From Rhizobium sp. (GTDB lineage Bacteria; Pseudomonadota; Alphaproteobacteria; Rhizobiales; Rhizobiaceae): a DNA stretch of 64,000 nucleotides. Below the pieces are notes generated by a model that saw only the letters and a program-made list of their open reading frames with translations, did no database searches and had not been told where the DNA came from. Shown in pieces: positions 17,648 through 26,669 of the stretch. A program made the translations under genes and the position numbers. Each line of letters opens with the position of its first letter. The stretch's first letter is position 1. The stretch covers positions 1 to 64,000 of the forward strand of contig JAPZUE010000011.1 of the NCBI GenBank assembly GCA_027533385.1, written 5' to 3'.

Positions 17648-18903
17648 TCGATCGGCCGGACCTCTTCCTCCGGCGCCTCTTCGATCGGGCTGTCGAAGTC
17701 GCCGACCCCATGCGCTCGCTGAAGGATTTCCTGCCGGAGAAGCCGAAGGGACGCGTGATCGTCATCGGCGCCGGCAAGGCGAGCGCGCGTATGGCCGAAG
17801 CCGTTGAAGCGGCCTGGGGCCCCTGCGAGGGCCTCGTCATCACGCGTTACGGCTATGCCCGGCCTTGTCGGGGAATCGAAATCGTCGAAGCGGCCCATCC
17901 GGTGCCGGATGAGGCTGGCCTTGAAGCGACAGCCCGCATGCTCGAACTCGTCGATAGCGCGGGGGAGGGGGATTTCGTCCTCGCGCTTATCTCTGGTGGT
18001 GCTTCTGCAATACTCGTTCAGCCGGTGGCAGGCGTCTCGCTCGCCGAAAAGCAGTCCGTCAATCAGGCGCTTCTCGCGTCCGGTGCGCCGATCGACCGGA
18101 TGAACACGGTGCGCAAGCATCTGAGCCGGGTTAAGGGCGGCCAACTCGCAGCCGCAGCCTGGCCTGCGGAGCTTCTGGCGTTGATCATTTCGGATGTGCC
18201 CGGAGACGATCCTGCTTTCATCGGTTCCGGCCCGACGGTCGGCGATCCCTCGACACCGGACGATGCTCTTGCGGTGATCGACCGATGGAAGGTCGCCGTG
18301 CCCCAGTCTGTCCGCGAGACGCTCTCCCGTGGCTCGGGCGTCGTGCAGCCCGAAGACCCCCGCCTGGCCCGCACGCGAAACGTCATCTATGCCGCGCCGC
18401 GCCAGTCGCTGGAGGCGGCCGCAGCGCTGGCCCGGGAAGCCGGATGCGACGTGCGCCTGCTGGGAGATGCGCTCGAAGGCGAGGCACGGGAGGTTGCCGC
18501 AGTCCAGGCAAAAGAGGCTTTGGCTTTGCAACGCGGCATGAAACCGGGTGATGCGCCGATCCTTCTTCTCTCCGGCGGAGAACTGACGGTCACCCGCCGG
18601 GGTGATGGCGTCGGCGGCCCGAACGGCGAGTTCTGCCTCGCACTGGCGCTCGCGCTCGACGGTGCTGAGGGGATTTACGCCCTCGCTTGTGATACAGACG
18701 GAGTGGACGGTGCGGCCGAAGTGGCCGGCGCCGTCATTGGCCCTGATGTGCTGAAGGCTGCAGCCGAACGCGGTCGCGACCCCAGTCTCGCGCTCGAGCG
18801 CAACGACGCCCATTCCTTCTTCGCAGCTCTCGGCGCACAGGTCGTCACGGGACCGACGCTGACCAACGTCAACGACTTTCGTGCCATCCTCATTCTCCGT
18901 TAG
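17644..18903 (+). CDS. Glycerate 2-kinase (GlxK/TtuD, MOFRL family)
   Basis: A 419-residue member of the glycerate kinase family once called hydroxypyruvate reductase TtuD. It shows VIGAGKASARMAEA, AHPVPDE, LALISGGASAILV, VRKHLSRVKGGQLA, and the C-terminal MOFRL domain with LLSGGELTVT, GGPNGEFCLALA and DTDGVDG. It would phosphorylate D-glycerate to 2-phosphoglycerate, placing the operon's three-carbon product into lower glycolysis. It overlaps the LacI gene by ATGA and ends the operon; an IS remnant follows within 25 bases. Confidence 0.9.
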   Translation: MIDRPDLFLRRLFDRAVEVADPMRSLKDFLPEKPKGRVIVIGAGKASARMAEAVEAAWGPCEGLVITRYGYARPCRGIEIVEAAHPVPDEAGLEATARMLELVDSAGEGDFVLALISGGASAILVQPVAGVSLAEKQSVNQALLASGAPIDRMNTVRKHLSRVKGGQLAAAAWPAELLALIISDVPGDDPAFIGSGPTVGDPSTPDDALAVIDRWKVAVPQSVRETLSRGSGVVQPEDPRLARTRNVIYAAPRQSLEAAAALAREAGCDVRLLGDALEGEAREVAAVQAKEALALQRGMKPGDAPILLLSGGELTVTRRGDGVGGPNGEFCLALALALDGAEGIYALACDTDGVDGAAEVAGAVIGPDVLKAAAERGRDPSLALERNDAHSFFAALGAQVVTGPTLTNVNDFRAILILR

Positions 18904-18923
18904 TTCGATTGTTATCGCCTGTC

Positions 18924-19457
18924 GCCGGTTTCTTGGACGCCGAGTTAAGGTGCTGCGAATGAAACTGCAGCGCATGAATGCAACGAAGGAAGTTCGGCCG
19001 CGAGCACAAGCTTGAGGCGTTGAGGTCGGTTCGAGAGTGTGTGGTTGGCAGGTCGATGAATACCAACATCACAGCCTAACTCGTCACAGATTCGCTAATC
19101 ATGGCCATCCGGTGCCCAAGCAAGCCGGATGCGCTCCTCCACCATTCGGACCATGGTAGCCAAAACGCAAGCGAACATTTCCAGCGCCTCCTGGCCGATC
19201 ACGGCATCACTTGCTCGATGAGCCGATCAGGCAATGTCTGTGACAATGCCGCGATGGAAAGCTTCTTCTCATCACTCAAAACGGCAAGGACAGCTCGCAA
19301 CGTATGCAGTATCAGGGACGGTGCAAAGGCGGAGGTGTTCGATTACATCGAGCGCTTCTACAACCCAAAGCGTCGCTATTCGATACCGGGCCACCTCAGC
19401 CCTATGGAATTTGAAAACAAGGTGGGATTAGCCTAACTCGGTGTCCGAAAAACCGGC
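18924..19457 (+). mobile_element. Internally deleted IS3-family element with both inverted repeats
   Basis: Imperfect 26-bp terminal repeats lie at 18924-18949 and 19432-19457 (GCCGGTTT then GGAC then CCGAGTTA, about four mismatches). Inside are a fragment of the OrfA start (RKFGREHKLEALRS, from 18987) and the C-terminal part of OrfB. At ~534 bp it is under half the usual ~1.2 kb, so it has suffered a large internal deletion and cannot move by itself. No target-site duplication is visible. Confidence 0.75.
19101..19436 (+). pseudogene. IS3-family transposase (OrfB) C-terminal fragment
   Basis: About 111 codons encode the end of the DDE integrase: HHSDHGSQNAS contains the second aspartate, ITCSMSRSGNVCDNAAMESFF contains the glutamate, and NPKRRYSIPGHLSPMEFE is the usual C-terminus. 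The first aspartate and the N-terminal half are missing. The stop codon falls inside the right inverted repeat, as is common for this group. Confidence 0.85.
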
Positions 19458-19492
19458 AGCAAGCCAGCCAGCGCTTCGAGTTCCCCTGTATC

Positions 19493-20212
19493 CTAGATCC
19501 CTGGTGTCGATGGAGCTACGCTTCGCATGGGTGGCTCAGCCTTATCGTTTGAGCTTGCGTTTCCACCCTTATCATCCGACTGGAGATAGCTCAGGACCGC
19601 ATCCGTGATCATCATCTTGTGGCGACCGTAAATGGCCGGTTCGGACAGGTCTCGCTGGAAGATTGTGCCGAAGGTGTAGCGGTTTGACACCCGGAAGAAG
19701 CAGAAGGCGCTGATCAGCATATGCACATCGATTGCGTCGGCGCGGCGCTTGAAGACGCCGGTTCTCAGGCCGCGATCGACGATGTCCTGGATGGTGCGGA
19801 TAACCGAGATGTTGAGGTCGGCGATCTCGTTCGAGCGCTTCATATGCATCGCATGGTGAATGTTCTCGATGCTGACCAGCCGGACGAAGTCGGGGTTCTG
19901 TTCGTCGTGGTCGAAGGTCGTGCTGATGAGCTGGCGAAGTGCCTCCTCGGGCGGAATTTCGGCCAGTTGCAGGTCAGATTCCAGTGACCTGATCTTGCGA
20001 TAGGCGCGTTCCAGCACCGCAAGGTAAAGCCCTTCCTTGCTGCCGTAGTAATAATAGATCATCCGCTTGGACGTGCGCGTTTTCTCGGCAATCGAATCCA
20101 CCCGCGCGCCCGATAGGCCGAATTCGGAAAACTCCTCCGTCGCCACATCGAGAATGTCCTCCCTAGTTCGTTCAGGGTCGTTCCGACGCGTATCCTTTGC
20201 CGACTTAGCCAT
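19493..20212 (-). CDS. TetR-family transcriptional regulator
   Basis: A 239-residue regulator. The N-terminal helix-turn-helix is clear (REDILDVATEEFSEFGLSGARVDSIAEKTRTSKRMIYYYYGSKEGLY), followed by an all-helical ligand domain of about 150 residues and a polar tail. It is transcribed away from the shikimate dehydrogenase gene. The 188-base gap between them holds a perfect 14-bp palindrome over a -35 box. It therefore probably represses the shikimate/quinate operon and itself, with an aromatic pathway intermediate as inducer (inference). Confidence 0.88.
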   Translation of the reverse strand: MAKSAKDTRRNDPERTREDILDVATEEFSEFGLSGARVDSIAEKTRTSKRMIYYYYGSKEGLYLAVLERAYRKIRSLESDLQLAEIPPEEALRQLISTTFDHDEQNPDFVRLVSIENIHHAMHMKRSNEIADLNISVIRTIQDIVDRGLRTGVFKRRADAIDVHMLISAFCFFRVSNRYTFGTIFQRDLSEPAIYGRHKMMITDAVLSYLQSDDKGGNASSNDKAEPPMRSVAPSTPGI

Positions 20213-20310
20213 GCTCCTCCACCCCGCTTCGGCTCAAGCGGAGATAAGTTCCGCTTGCCGAGACACCTGTTCATAGAGCTACGACACCGACGCATCAAGT
20301 CTGCATACTG

Positions 20311-20339
20311 TTGACACTAACTAGTTAGTACATTATTGC
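20311..20339 (+). promoter_or_regulatory. Promoter with overlapping TetR-type operator
   Basis: TTGACA (20311-20316) is followed after 17 bases by TATTGC (20334-20339). The perfect palindrome ACTAACTAGTTAGT (20316-20329) fills the spacer, so a bound dimer would block polymerase. It lies between the divergent TetR gene and shikimate dehydrogenase gene, 72 bases before the latter's ATG. Confidence 0.6.
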
Positions 20340-20400
20340 TGCGTTCAGGTTGGGAGGCCGCATGACCCGAAGGGGGAATGCCTCAAGCATGGGAGTTTGA

Positions 20401-21288
20401 ATGTTGCCGCAGCGCAAAGAGGCAAGGGCCGGACTGATCGGCTTTGGCATCCAGCGATCGCTGACGCCCGCCATGCATATGCGCGAAGGTCGTGCCCATG
20501 GTCTTGCCTATTCTTACGAACTCATCGATCTCCACGAACGCAAGAAGACGCCAGATGATCTGGAGGCACTGATCGCAGAGGTTGAGGCGCGAGAGTTCTG
20601 CGGGCTCAACATCACCTATCCCTGCAAGCAACTGGTGCTCCCGCTTCTGACCGAAGTCTCGGATGATGCGCGCCGGCTCAGGGCCGTCAACACTGTCGTC
20701 CTGCGAGATGGAAAGCGGATCGGCCATAATACGGATTGGTCTGGCTTTGCCGAAGGGTTGCGACGGCAGTTGCCGGATGCCGACCTCACATCCGTCGTTC
20801 AGATCGGTGCGGGTGGAGCCGGCGCTGCAACTGCCTTCGCCGTTCTGAAGATGGGCACGAGCAAGCTAACCATCTTCGATATCGATGCGAACCGCTCCGT
20901 CGAGCTGGCCGGCGAGATGGCGAGGCTTTTTCCCGAGGCTGAGGTTATGGCGGGGCGCTATCTCGAAAATGCGATGGCAGAGGCCAGCGGTCTCGTTCAC
21001 GCGACCCCGATGGGTATGGACAAGCACCCAGGCCTGCCTCTGCCAGCGGAGCTTTTGAACCCGCCGCTCTGGGTGGCGGACGTCGTCTATTTCCCGCTGG
21101 AGACGGCGCTCCTGCAGGCCGCGAGACGGCGCGGCTGCCGGGTCGCCAATGGCGGCGGGATGGCGGTGTTCCAGGCCGTTGGGGCCTTTGGCCTGTTTAC
21201 CGGACTGGTGCCGGATGCGCAGCGCATGCTCGCGCATTTCGCCGAACTCACCGGCACCGATGAGATCGCTCTGGCGCGGCTTGCCTAA
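20401..21288 (+). CDS. Shikimate/quinate dehydrogenase (AroE superfamily)
   Basis: A 295-residue member of the shikimate dehydrogenase family. Visible are the substrate-binding segment GFGIQRSLTPAMH, catalytic lysine in NITYPCK, NTDWSGF with the substrate-binding aspartate, the dinucleotide loop GAGGAGAA, and NGGGMAVFQAVGAF at the C-terminus. In this operon it would run in the oxidative, catabolic direction: shikimate to 3-dehydroshikimate and/or quinate to 3-dehydroquinate. IDIDANRS after the Rossmann beta-2 strand has an acidic residue, which favours NAD over NADP. First gene after the TetR-type operator. Confidence 0.87.
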   Translation: MLPQRKEARAGLIGFGIQRSLTPAMHMREGRAHGLAYSYELIDLHERKKTPDDLEALIAEVEAREFCGLNITYPCKQLVLPLLTEVSDDARRLRAVNTVVLRDGKRIGHNTDWSGFAEGLRRQLPDADLTSVVQIGAGGAGAATAFAVLKMGTSKLTIFDIDANRSVELAGEMARLFPEAEVMAGRYLENAMAEASGLVHATPMGMDKHPGLPLPAELLNPPLWVADVVYFPLETALLQAARRRGCRVANGGGMAVFQAVGAFGLFTGLVPDAQRMLAHFAELTGTDEIALARLA

Positions 21289-21338
21289 CGCGATAGGACT
21301 GAACCGGCCTCTTGCGCCGGTGCGAGACATATTTCGTC

Positions 21339-21356
21339 GACCGGCCCCCGCCGGTC
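21339..21356 (+). other. Small intercistronic hairpin before the TRAP genes
   Basis: GACCGGC (21339-21345) and GCCGGTC (21350-21356) form a perfect 7-bp stem with a CCCC loop in the 122-base gap between the dehydrogenase and the TRAP binding-protein gene. It lacks a T-run. Confidence 0.35.
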
Positions 21357-21410
21357 AGGGAGAAGAAGATCCCGAAGCCCGAGGAGGGGCAGGGATAAGA
21401 GGAGGAAGAC

Positions 21411-22403
21411 ATGATGATGGAACTTTCACGCCGCATGTTTCTGGCAGGTTCGGTCGCGCTTGGCGCAATGATGGCCGTTTCCATGCCGGCACTCGCGCAG
21501 GAGCCGGTGACGCTCAAGCTGTCGGCCGTGTTCTCCGAACAGGACATCCGTGCCGGCATGGTCAAGATGTTTGCCGACGAACTCAAGGACGGCTTCAAGG
21601 TGGAGCCCTTCTTCGGTGGCACACTGTTCAAGCAGGGCACCGAACTCGTCGCGCTGCAGCGTGGCAACCTGCAGATGGGCAATATCGCGCCGCAGGACAT
21701 CGCCAAGCAGGTGCCGGAATGGTCGGTGCTGACGTCGGCCTATCTCTTCCGTGACGCTGCCCATGTGCGCGCCTTCTTTGCCAGTGAGCTCGGCGCCGAG
21801 TTCAAGAAGATGGCCGAGGAAAAGGCCGGCGTTTACATACTTGGTCCGACCTATTTCGGCGCCCGCCAGGTCGGCCTGAAGGGTGACAAGAAGATCTCGA
21901 CGCCCGCCGATCTCTCGGGCGTGAAGCTGCGCATGCCTGGCGGTGATGCCTGGCAGTTCCTCGGCGAAGCGCTTGGTGCCAACCCGGTGCCGATGGCCTA
22001 TGCCGAAGTCTATACAGGCCTGCAGACCGGCGCGATCGACGGCCAGGACAACCCGCTGCCGAACGTCAAGAATATGAAATTCTACGAAGTCATGTCGCAG
22101 ATCGTGCTGACCTCGCATCTGATCGGCTACGACCTTCTGACCATCTCCGCCGAAACATGGAAATCCCTTTCGCCGGAGCAGCAGGCCAAGGTGCAGGCTG
22201 CGGCCGACAAGGCGATGCAGTGGAGCGAAGAACAGCACCTCGCGCAGGAAAAGACGCTGGTCGAGGAGTTCAAGGCTGCTGGTCTTGAGATCTACGAGCC
22301 GGATGTTGCTGCTTTCCGCAAGTTCGCCCAGGAGAAGTATCTGTCCTCCGACCTGGCGAAGTCCTGGCCGGAGGGTATCCTCGAGAAGGTCGGCGCACTC
22401 TGA
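21411..22403 (+). CDS. TRAP transporter substrate-binding protein (DctP family)
   Basis: A 330-residue periplasmic binding protein. A signal peptide with twin arginines (SRRMFLAGS) ends near ALAQ-EPVTL. The family core is present: GGTLFKQGTELVALQRGNLQMG, VGLKGDKKISTPADLSGVKLRMPG, and YAEVYTGLQTGAIDGQDNPLPN with the arginine region that clamps a ligand carboxylate. GAGGAAGAC precedes the first of three ATG codons. Context suggests a ligand such as quinate, shikimate or 3-dehydroshikimate, delivered to the DctQM pair that follows. Confidence 0.9.
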   Translation: MMMELSRRMFLAGSVALGAMMAVSMPALAQEPVTLKLSAVFSEQDIRAGMVKMFADELKDGFKVEPFFGGTLFKQGTELVALQRGNLQMGNIAPQDIAKQVPEWSVLTSAYLFRDAAHVRAFFASELGAEFKKMAEEKAGVYILGPTYFGARQVGLKGDKKISTPADLSGVKLRMPGGDAWQFLGEALGANPVPMAYAEVYTGLQTGAIDGQDNPLPNVKNMKFYEVMSQIVLTSHLIGYDLLTISAETWKSLSPEQQAKVQAAADKAMQWSEEQHLAQEKTLVEEFKAAGLEIYEPDVAAFRKFAQEKYLSSDLAKSWPEGILEKVGAL

Positions 22404-22471
22404 GCCCAACCCATTGAGACCCGGGAGCCGGACATCCTCCGGCTTCCGGCCTATCAGAAAAGGCCGTGCCT

Positions 22472-22990
22472 ATGGACAATCGATTTGCCGCCATCGGGAG
22501 CTGGCTCAGGCATCGGGCGGAAAACCTGCTCGCCATGATGCTTCTGGCGATGTTCGTGATCTTCCTGCTGCAGATTTTCTCCCGCTATCTCTTGAATCTG
22601 TCGATCGGCTGGACCCATGAGGCAAGCGTGGCGCTGTGGATCTGGATGGTGCTCTTCGGCTCCGCCTTCGTCGTGCGGGAAGTCGATGAAATCCGCTTCG
22701 ACCTTTTCTGGGGTGCTGCGACGGCGCGCGGGCTTCGCGTGATGCAGGTCATCGGTTCAGCCAGTCTGGTGGCGCTGTTTACCTGGTCGCTGCCGGCGGT
22801 GATCGACTACGTCGCCTTCATGCGCGTCGAAAGCACGGCTTACATGAATATCCGTTTCGACCTTCTCTATTCCATCTATGTCGTCTTCGCGATTGCCATG
22901 ATTGTGCGCCACCTCTGGCTCTGCACGCTTGCGATCCGCGGCAAGGCACCCGAGGGCTTCGACCCGACCAAAGCGAGTTCCGGCGTATGA
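22472..22990 (+). CDS. TRAP transporter small permease (DctQ family)
   Basis: About 172 residues with four hydrophobic segments (LLAMMLLAMFVIFLLQIF near residues 18-35; ALWIWMVLFGSAFVV; VMQVIGSASLVALFTW; LYSIYVVFAIAMIV). This is the normal DctQ plan. The ATG at 22472 is preferred to the GTG at 22466 because AGAAAAGG is well spaced for it. Its stop overlaps the DctM start (ATGA). Confidence 0.88.
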   Translation: MDNRFAAIGSWLRHRAENLLAMMLLAMFVIFLLQIFSRYLLNLSIGWTHEASVALWIWMVLFGSAFVVREVDEIRFDLFWGAATARGLRVMQVIGSASLVALFTWSLPAVIDYVAFMRVESTAYMNIRFDLLYSIYVVFAIAMIVRHLWLCTLAIRGKAPEGFDPTKASSGV

Positions 22991-24288
22991 ACCTGGCCAG
23001 TCCCTTTTCCCTTTCGATCGTGGTCATCACGGTACTTGCCTTCCTCGGTCTTCCGATCGGGCTTTCGATGATCTGCGGATCTATCCTGTATCTTGCGCTG
23101 TCTGGCGCCGACATGGGGATTGTTGCCGAGCAGTTCCTCAATGGCATGTATTCGAACTACGTGATCCTCGCGGTGCCACTCTTCATCCTGGCTGCCGAGC
23201 TCATGAACATCGGCTCCATGACCGAACGACTTCTGTCCTTCTGTAACGTGTTGGTCGGGCGTTTTCGCGGTGGCCTCGCTCAGGTCAATGTCGTCCAGAG
23301 CATCATCTTCGCCGGCATGTCCGGCTCGGCAATCGCAGATGCCGCGGGGACCGGGAGCATGATGCAGAAGCTGATGACGGATCGCGGCCGCTACACACCG
23401 AGCTTTGCCGCAGCATTGACCGCCGTCACCTCGGTGATTGGACCGATCATTCCGCCGTCGATCCCTATGGTCATCTATGCGCTCGTTTCGGATGCTTCGA
23501 TCGGCTACCTCTTCCTGGCCGGTATGGTACCTGGCCTGCTGATGGCCGCGCTGCAGATGGTGCAGGTGGCAATCACCGCACGGCGCCAGAACTTTCCGGT
23601 CGAAGATCCGGTGTCGCTGCGCGAGATCCCTGGGATCACTTGGCGGGCTTTGCCGGCACTGTTCATGCCAGTCCTTTTGCTCGGCTGCATCTACTCCGGC
23701 GTCACCACGCCGACCGAAGCCGCCGCAATCGCCGCCGCCTATGCGTTGCTGATTTCCGCGGTTCTCTATCGCAGCATAACCTGGAGCGCACTTTACGAAG
23801 CCTTGCTCAGGAGCAGCAAGACCACGGCTTCGATCGGGATGCTGATCGCGGGCGCGCTCGTGTTCAATTATGTCGTCACCATCGAAAACATTCCTGAAAG
23901 CATCAAGGCGGTCCTGACCAGCTGGGACATGTCCCCGATCGTCTTCCTGATCTTCGTCAACGTCCTGCTGTTGCTGCTCGGCTGCTTCCTGGAAGGCACG
24001 ACAATCCTGCTGATCGTTGTTCCGGTGCTTATCCCCACCGCACAGGCGCTCGGAATCGATCTCGTGCATTTTGGTGTCGTCGTCGTTGTCAACATCATGC
24101 TGGGGCTGGTGACGCCGCCCTATGGGCTCCTTCTCTTCATCGTCGCCAAGATCTCCGGCGCGCCGCTACGCAATATCGTTCTGGACGCCTGGCCCTTCAT
24201 TCTCTGGATGGTGCTCTGCCTCGGTATCATCACCTTCATTCCGGACACGGTGCTCTGGCTGCCACGCCTTCTCGGCTACCAGGGCTGA
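22987..24288 (+). CDS. TRAP transporter large permease (DctM family)
   Basis: A 433-residue inner-membrane protein with about 11-12 hydrophobic helices. It has typical DctM sequence: MSGSAIADAAGTGSMM, VIGPIIPPSIPMVIYA, and VTPPYGLLLF near the C-terminus. It completes the sodium-driven TRAP importer with the two preceding genes. Being sandwiched between shikimate dehydrogenase and dehydroquinase points to hydroaromatic acids as cargo rather than C4-dicarboxylates. Confidence 0.92.
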   Translation: MNLASPFSLSIVVITVLAFLGLPIGLSMICGSILYLALSGADMGIVAEQFLNGMYSNYVILAVPLFILAAELMNIGSMTERLLSFCNVLVGRFRGGLAQVNVVQSIIFAGMSGSAIADAAGTGSMMQKLMTDRGRYTPSFAAALTAVTSVIGPIIPPSIPMVIYALVSDASIGYLFLAGMVPGLLMAALQMVQVAITARRQNFPVEDPVSLREIPGITWRALPALFMPVLLLGCIYSGVTTPTEAAAIAAAYALLISAVLYRSITWSALYEALLRSSKTTASIGMLIAGALVFNYVVTIENIPESIKAVLTSWDMSPIVFLIFVNVLLLLLGCFLEGTTILLIVVPVLIPTAQALGIDLVHFGVVVVVNIMLGLVTPPYGLLLFIVAKISGAPLRNIVLDAWPFILWMVLCLGIITFIPDTVLWLPRLLGYQG

Positions 24289-24298
24289 TGGTGCTGAA

Positions 24299-24748
24299 AT
24301 GCCGGAACACAAGCCACTCTTCATCCTGAATGGGCCAAATCTCAATCGGCTCGGCCAGCGGGAACCGGAGATCTACGGGCAGCATACGCTTTCCGATGTC
24401 GAGTTCTGGTGCCGGGAGGCCGCCGGAGAGTGGCCTGTCGTCTTTCGACAGACCAACAGCGAGGAAGCGCTGATCGAATGGGTTCACGATGCGATCGACG
24501 AGGCCTCGGGCATTCTGATCAATCCGGCTGCCTTCACCTTCACCTCACTGGCGCTTCTTGATGCACTGAAGATGTTCAAGGGGCCGATCATCGAGTTCCA
24601 CATCAGCAATGTGCATCGGCGCGAGCAGATCTATCACAAATCCCTCGTCTCGATGACGGCCACGGCCGTCATGGCGGGCCTCGGGGCGACGGGATACCCC
24701 CATGCGGTGCGAGCACTCAAATTACTTGTTGCGGAAGGCAAGCGCTGA
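24299..24748 (+). CDS. aroQ: Type II 3-dehydroquinate dehydratase (AroQ), catabolic context
   Basis: A 149-residue type II dehydroquinase interconverting 3-dehydroquinate and 3-dehydroshikimate. FILNGPNLNRLGQREPEIYG has the catalytic arginine and tyrosine (21 and 26), and EFHISNVHRRE has the catalytic histidine (about 101). Two usually conserved polar positions differ: the TNHE-like motif is TNSEE, and the THTS histidine that contacts the substrate is phenylalanine (NPAAFTFTS). The enzyme may have altered affinity or act on a related compound. The start at 24299 follows the DctM stop by 10 bases; the longer frame from 24122 lies inside DctM. Confidence 0.85.
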   Translation: MPEHKPLFILNGPNLNRLGQREPEIYGQHTLSDVEFWCREAAGEWPVVFRQTNSEEALIEWVHDAIDEASGILINPAAFTFTSLALLDALKMFKGPIIEFHISNVHRREQIYHKSLVSMTATAVMAGLGATGYPHAVRALKLLVAEGKR

Positions 24749-24779
24749 AACGCCAGCGGGCGAAACGGAGAATGCGGCG

Positions 24780-26669
24780 ATGAAAACCTCGATTGCGACA
24801 GTCTCGATCAGCGGCGAATTCCAAGAGAAGCTCTCGGCGATCGCCCGTGCCGGCTTCGACGGTATCGAGATCTTCGAGAACGACTTTCTGGCCTTCGACC
24901 GCTCGCCCGCAGAAGTCGGACAGATGGTGCGGGATCACGGGCTGACGGTCTCTCTATTCCAGCCGTTCCGCGACTTCGAGGGCATGCCGGAGCCGTTTCG
25001 CAGCCGCAACTTCGACCGTGCCGAACGCAAGTTCGACCTGATGGCCGAGCTTGGTACGGACCTGATGCTGATCTGCTCTAACATCTCGCCAGTGTCCCTC
25101 GGTGGAATAGACCGGGCGGCAGCCGATTTTCGTGAACTCGGCGAGCGGGCGGCGAAACGGGGCCTACGCGTTGGATACGAGGCGCTCGCCTGGGGGCGCC
25201 ATATCCATGACCACCGCGACGCGTGGGAAATCGTCCGTCGGGCCGATCATCCGAACATCGGCCTGATCCTCGACAGCTTCCACACGCTGGCGCGCAAGAT
25301 CGATGTCAATTCGATCCGCTCGATCCCGGGCGACCGGATCTTCATCGTTCAGCTCGCCGATGCGCCGCTGATCGAGATGGATCTGCTCTACTGGTCGCGC
25401 CACTTCCGCAACATGCCGGGCGAGGGCGACCTTGCCGTTACCCCATTCATGCAGGCGATCGCCGCGACCGGCTATGACGGCTATCTGTCGCTCGAGATCT
25501 TCAACGACCAGTTCCGCGGCGGCTCGCCCGAGGCCATCTCGCGGGACGGTCGACGCTCGCTGGTCTATCTCATGGACCAGGTTCGGCGTGTCGAGCCTGA
25601 CATGCGCATTCCGGTTCCCGACATGCCGGCGCGCAGTGAGGTCTCCGGCATCGCCTTCGTGGAATTCGCGGTCGGAGATGATGATGGGCGCGAGCTCGAG
25701 GCCCTGTTGCAGATCCTCGGTTTCAGGGCCGTTGCCCGCCACCGCACCAAGGCGGTGAAGTTGATGCGTCAGGGGGCTATCAATCTCGTCATCAACCGCG
25801 AGGAAAAGGGCTTCGCCAACGCTTCGTATCTTGTCCATGGCGCCAACGCCTATGCTTTTGGGCTGATGGTTGATGATGCTGCGGCCGCGCATGCAAGGGC
25901 GTTGGAACTTGGCTCGGAAGACTTCCGCCAGGCGGTGGGTCCAGGCGAGATGCAGGTGCCTGCCATACGTGGTGTCGGCGGCGGCATCGTCTATTTCCTC
26001 GATGAAAAGAGCGCGCTTGCCAATATCTGGGACGTTGAGTTCGAACCGGTTGGCGAAGCGAACGGCGGCTATGCGGGCGTTGGCCTGACGCGGATCGATC
26101 ATCTGGCGCAGACGACGCGTTACGAGGAGATGTTGACCTGGCTGCTGTTCTATACATCGCAGCTTGCGACGCGGAAGACGCCGATGGTGGACATCATCGA
26201 CCCTGCCGGCGTTGTCCGCAGCCAGGTGGTCGAGACGCAAGATGGACGTTTGCGGATCACGCTGAACGGCGCTGAAAACCGCAATACGCTGGCTGGACGC
26301 TTCATCGCCGAAACCTTTGGCTCCGGTATCCAGCACATTGCGTTTGAAACCGATGACATCTTCGCGGCGGCGGCAGCACTCGCCCGAAACGGCTTCAAGT
26401 CCCTGGTGATCTCACCCAACTACTATGACGACATTGAAGCCCGGTTTGGCCTCGACCCTGAGATGGTCGAACGGATGAAGGCGTCGAATATCCTTTATGA
26501 TCGCGACGATGCGGGGGAGTATTTCCAGCTCTACTCGCCGACCTATGGCGAAGGCTTCTTCTTCGAGATCGTCGAACGACGCGGCTACGCGGGCTATGGC
26601 GCACCCAACGCCATCTTCCGCATCGCGGCACTGAAGCGACATCTCAGGCCGGGTGGGCTTCCCCGTTGA
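24780..26669 (+). CDS. quiC: 3-dehydroshikimate dehydratase, two-domain QuiC1/QsuB type
   Basis: A 629-residue protein converting 3-dehydroshikimate to protocatechuate. The N-terminal AP-endonuclease-like TIM barrel has expected metal/active residues: E134 in GYEALAWG, D165 and H168 in LILDSFH, and E239 in SLEIFND. The C-terminal HPPD-like domain keeps a 2-His-1-Glu set: H441 in IDHLAQ, H519 in IQHIAFE, E596 in FFFEIVE. This fusion and length match the QuiC1 and QsuB proteins of Pseudomonas and Corynebacterium. The ATG at 24780 is chosen; the earlier frame overlaps aroQ. Ring-cleavage genes for protocatechuate are not in the window. Its 3' end is duplicated at 211-407. Confidence 0.9.
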   Translation: MKTSIATVSISGEFQEKLSAIARAGFDGIEIFENDFLAFDRSPAEVGQMVRDHGLTVSLFQPFRDFEGMPEPFRSRNFDRAERKFDLMAELGTDLMLICSNISPVSLGGIDRAAADFRELGERAAKRGLRVGYEALAWGRHIHDHRDAWEIVRRADHPNIGLILDSFHTLARKIDVNSIRSIPGDRIFIVQLADAPLIEMDLLYWSRHFRNMPGEGDLAVTPFMQAIAATGYDGYLSLEIFNDQFRGGSPEAISRDGRRSLVYLMDQVRRVEPDMRIPVPDMPARSEVSGIAFVEFAVGDDDGRELEALLQILGFRAVARHRTKAVKLMRQGAINLVINREEKGFANASYLVHGANAYAFGLMVDDAAAAHARALELGSEDFRQAVGPGEMQVPAIRGVGGGIVYFLDEKSALANIWDVEFEPVGEANGGYAGVGLTRIDHLAQTTRYEEMLTWLLFYTSQLATRKTPMVDIIDPAGVVRSQVVETQDGRLRITLNGAENRNTLAGRFIAETFGSGIQHIAFETDDIFAAAAALARNGFKSLVISPNYYDDIEARFGLDPEMVERMKASNILYDRDDAGEYFQLYSPTYGEGFFFEIVERRGYAGYGAPNAIFRIAALKRHLRPGGLPR

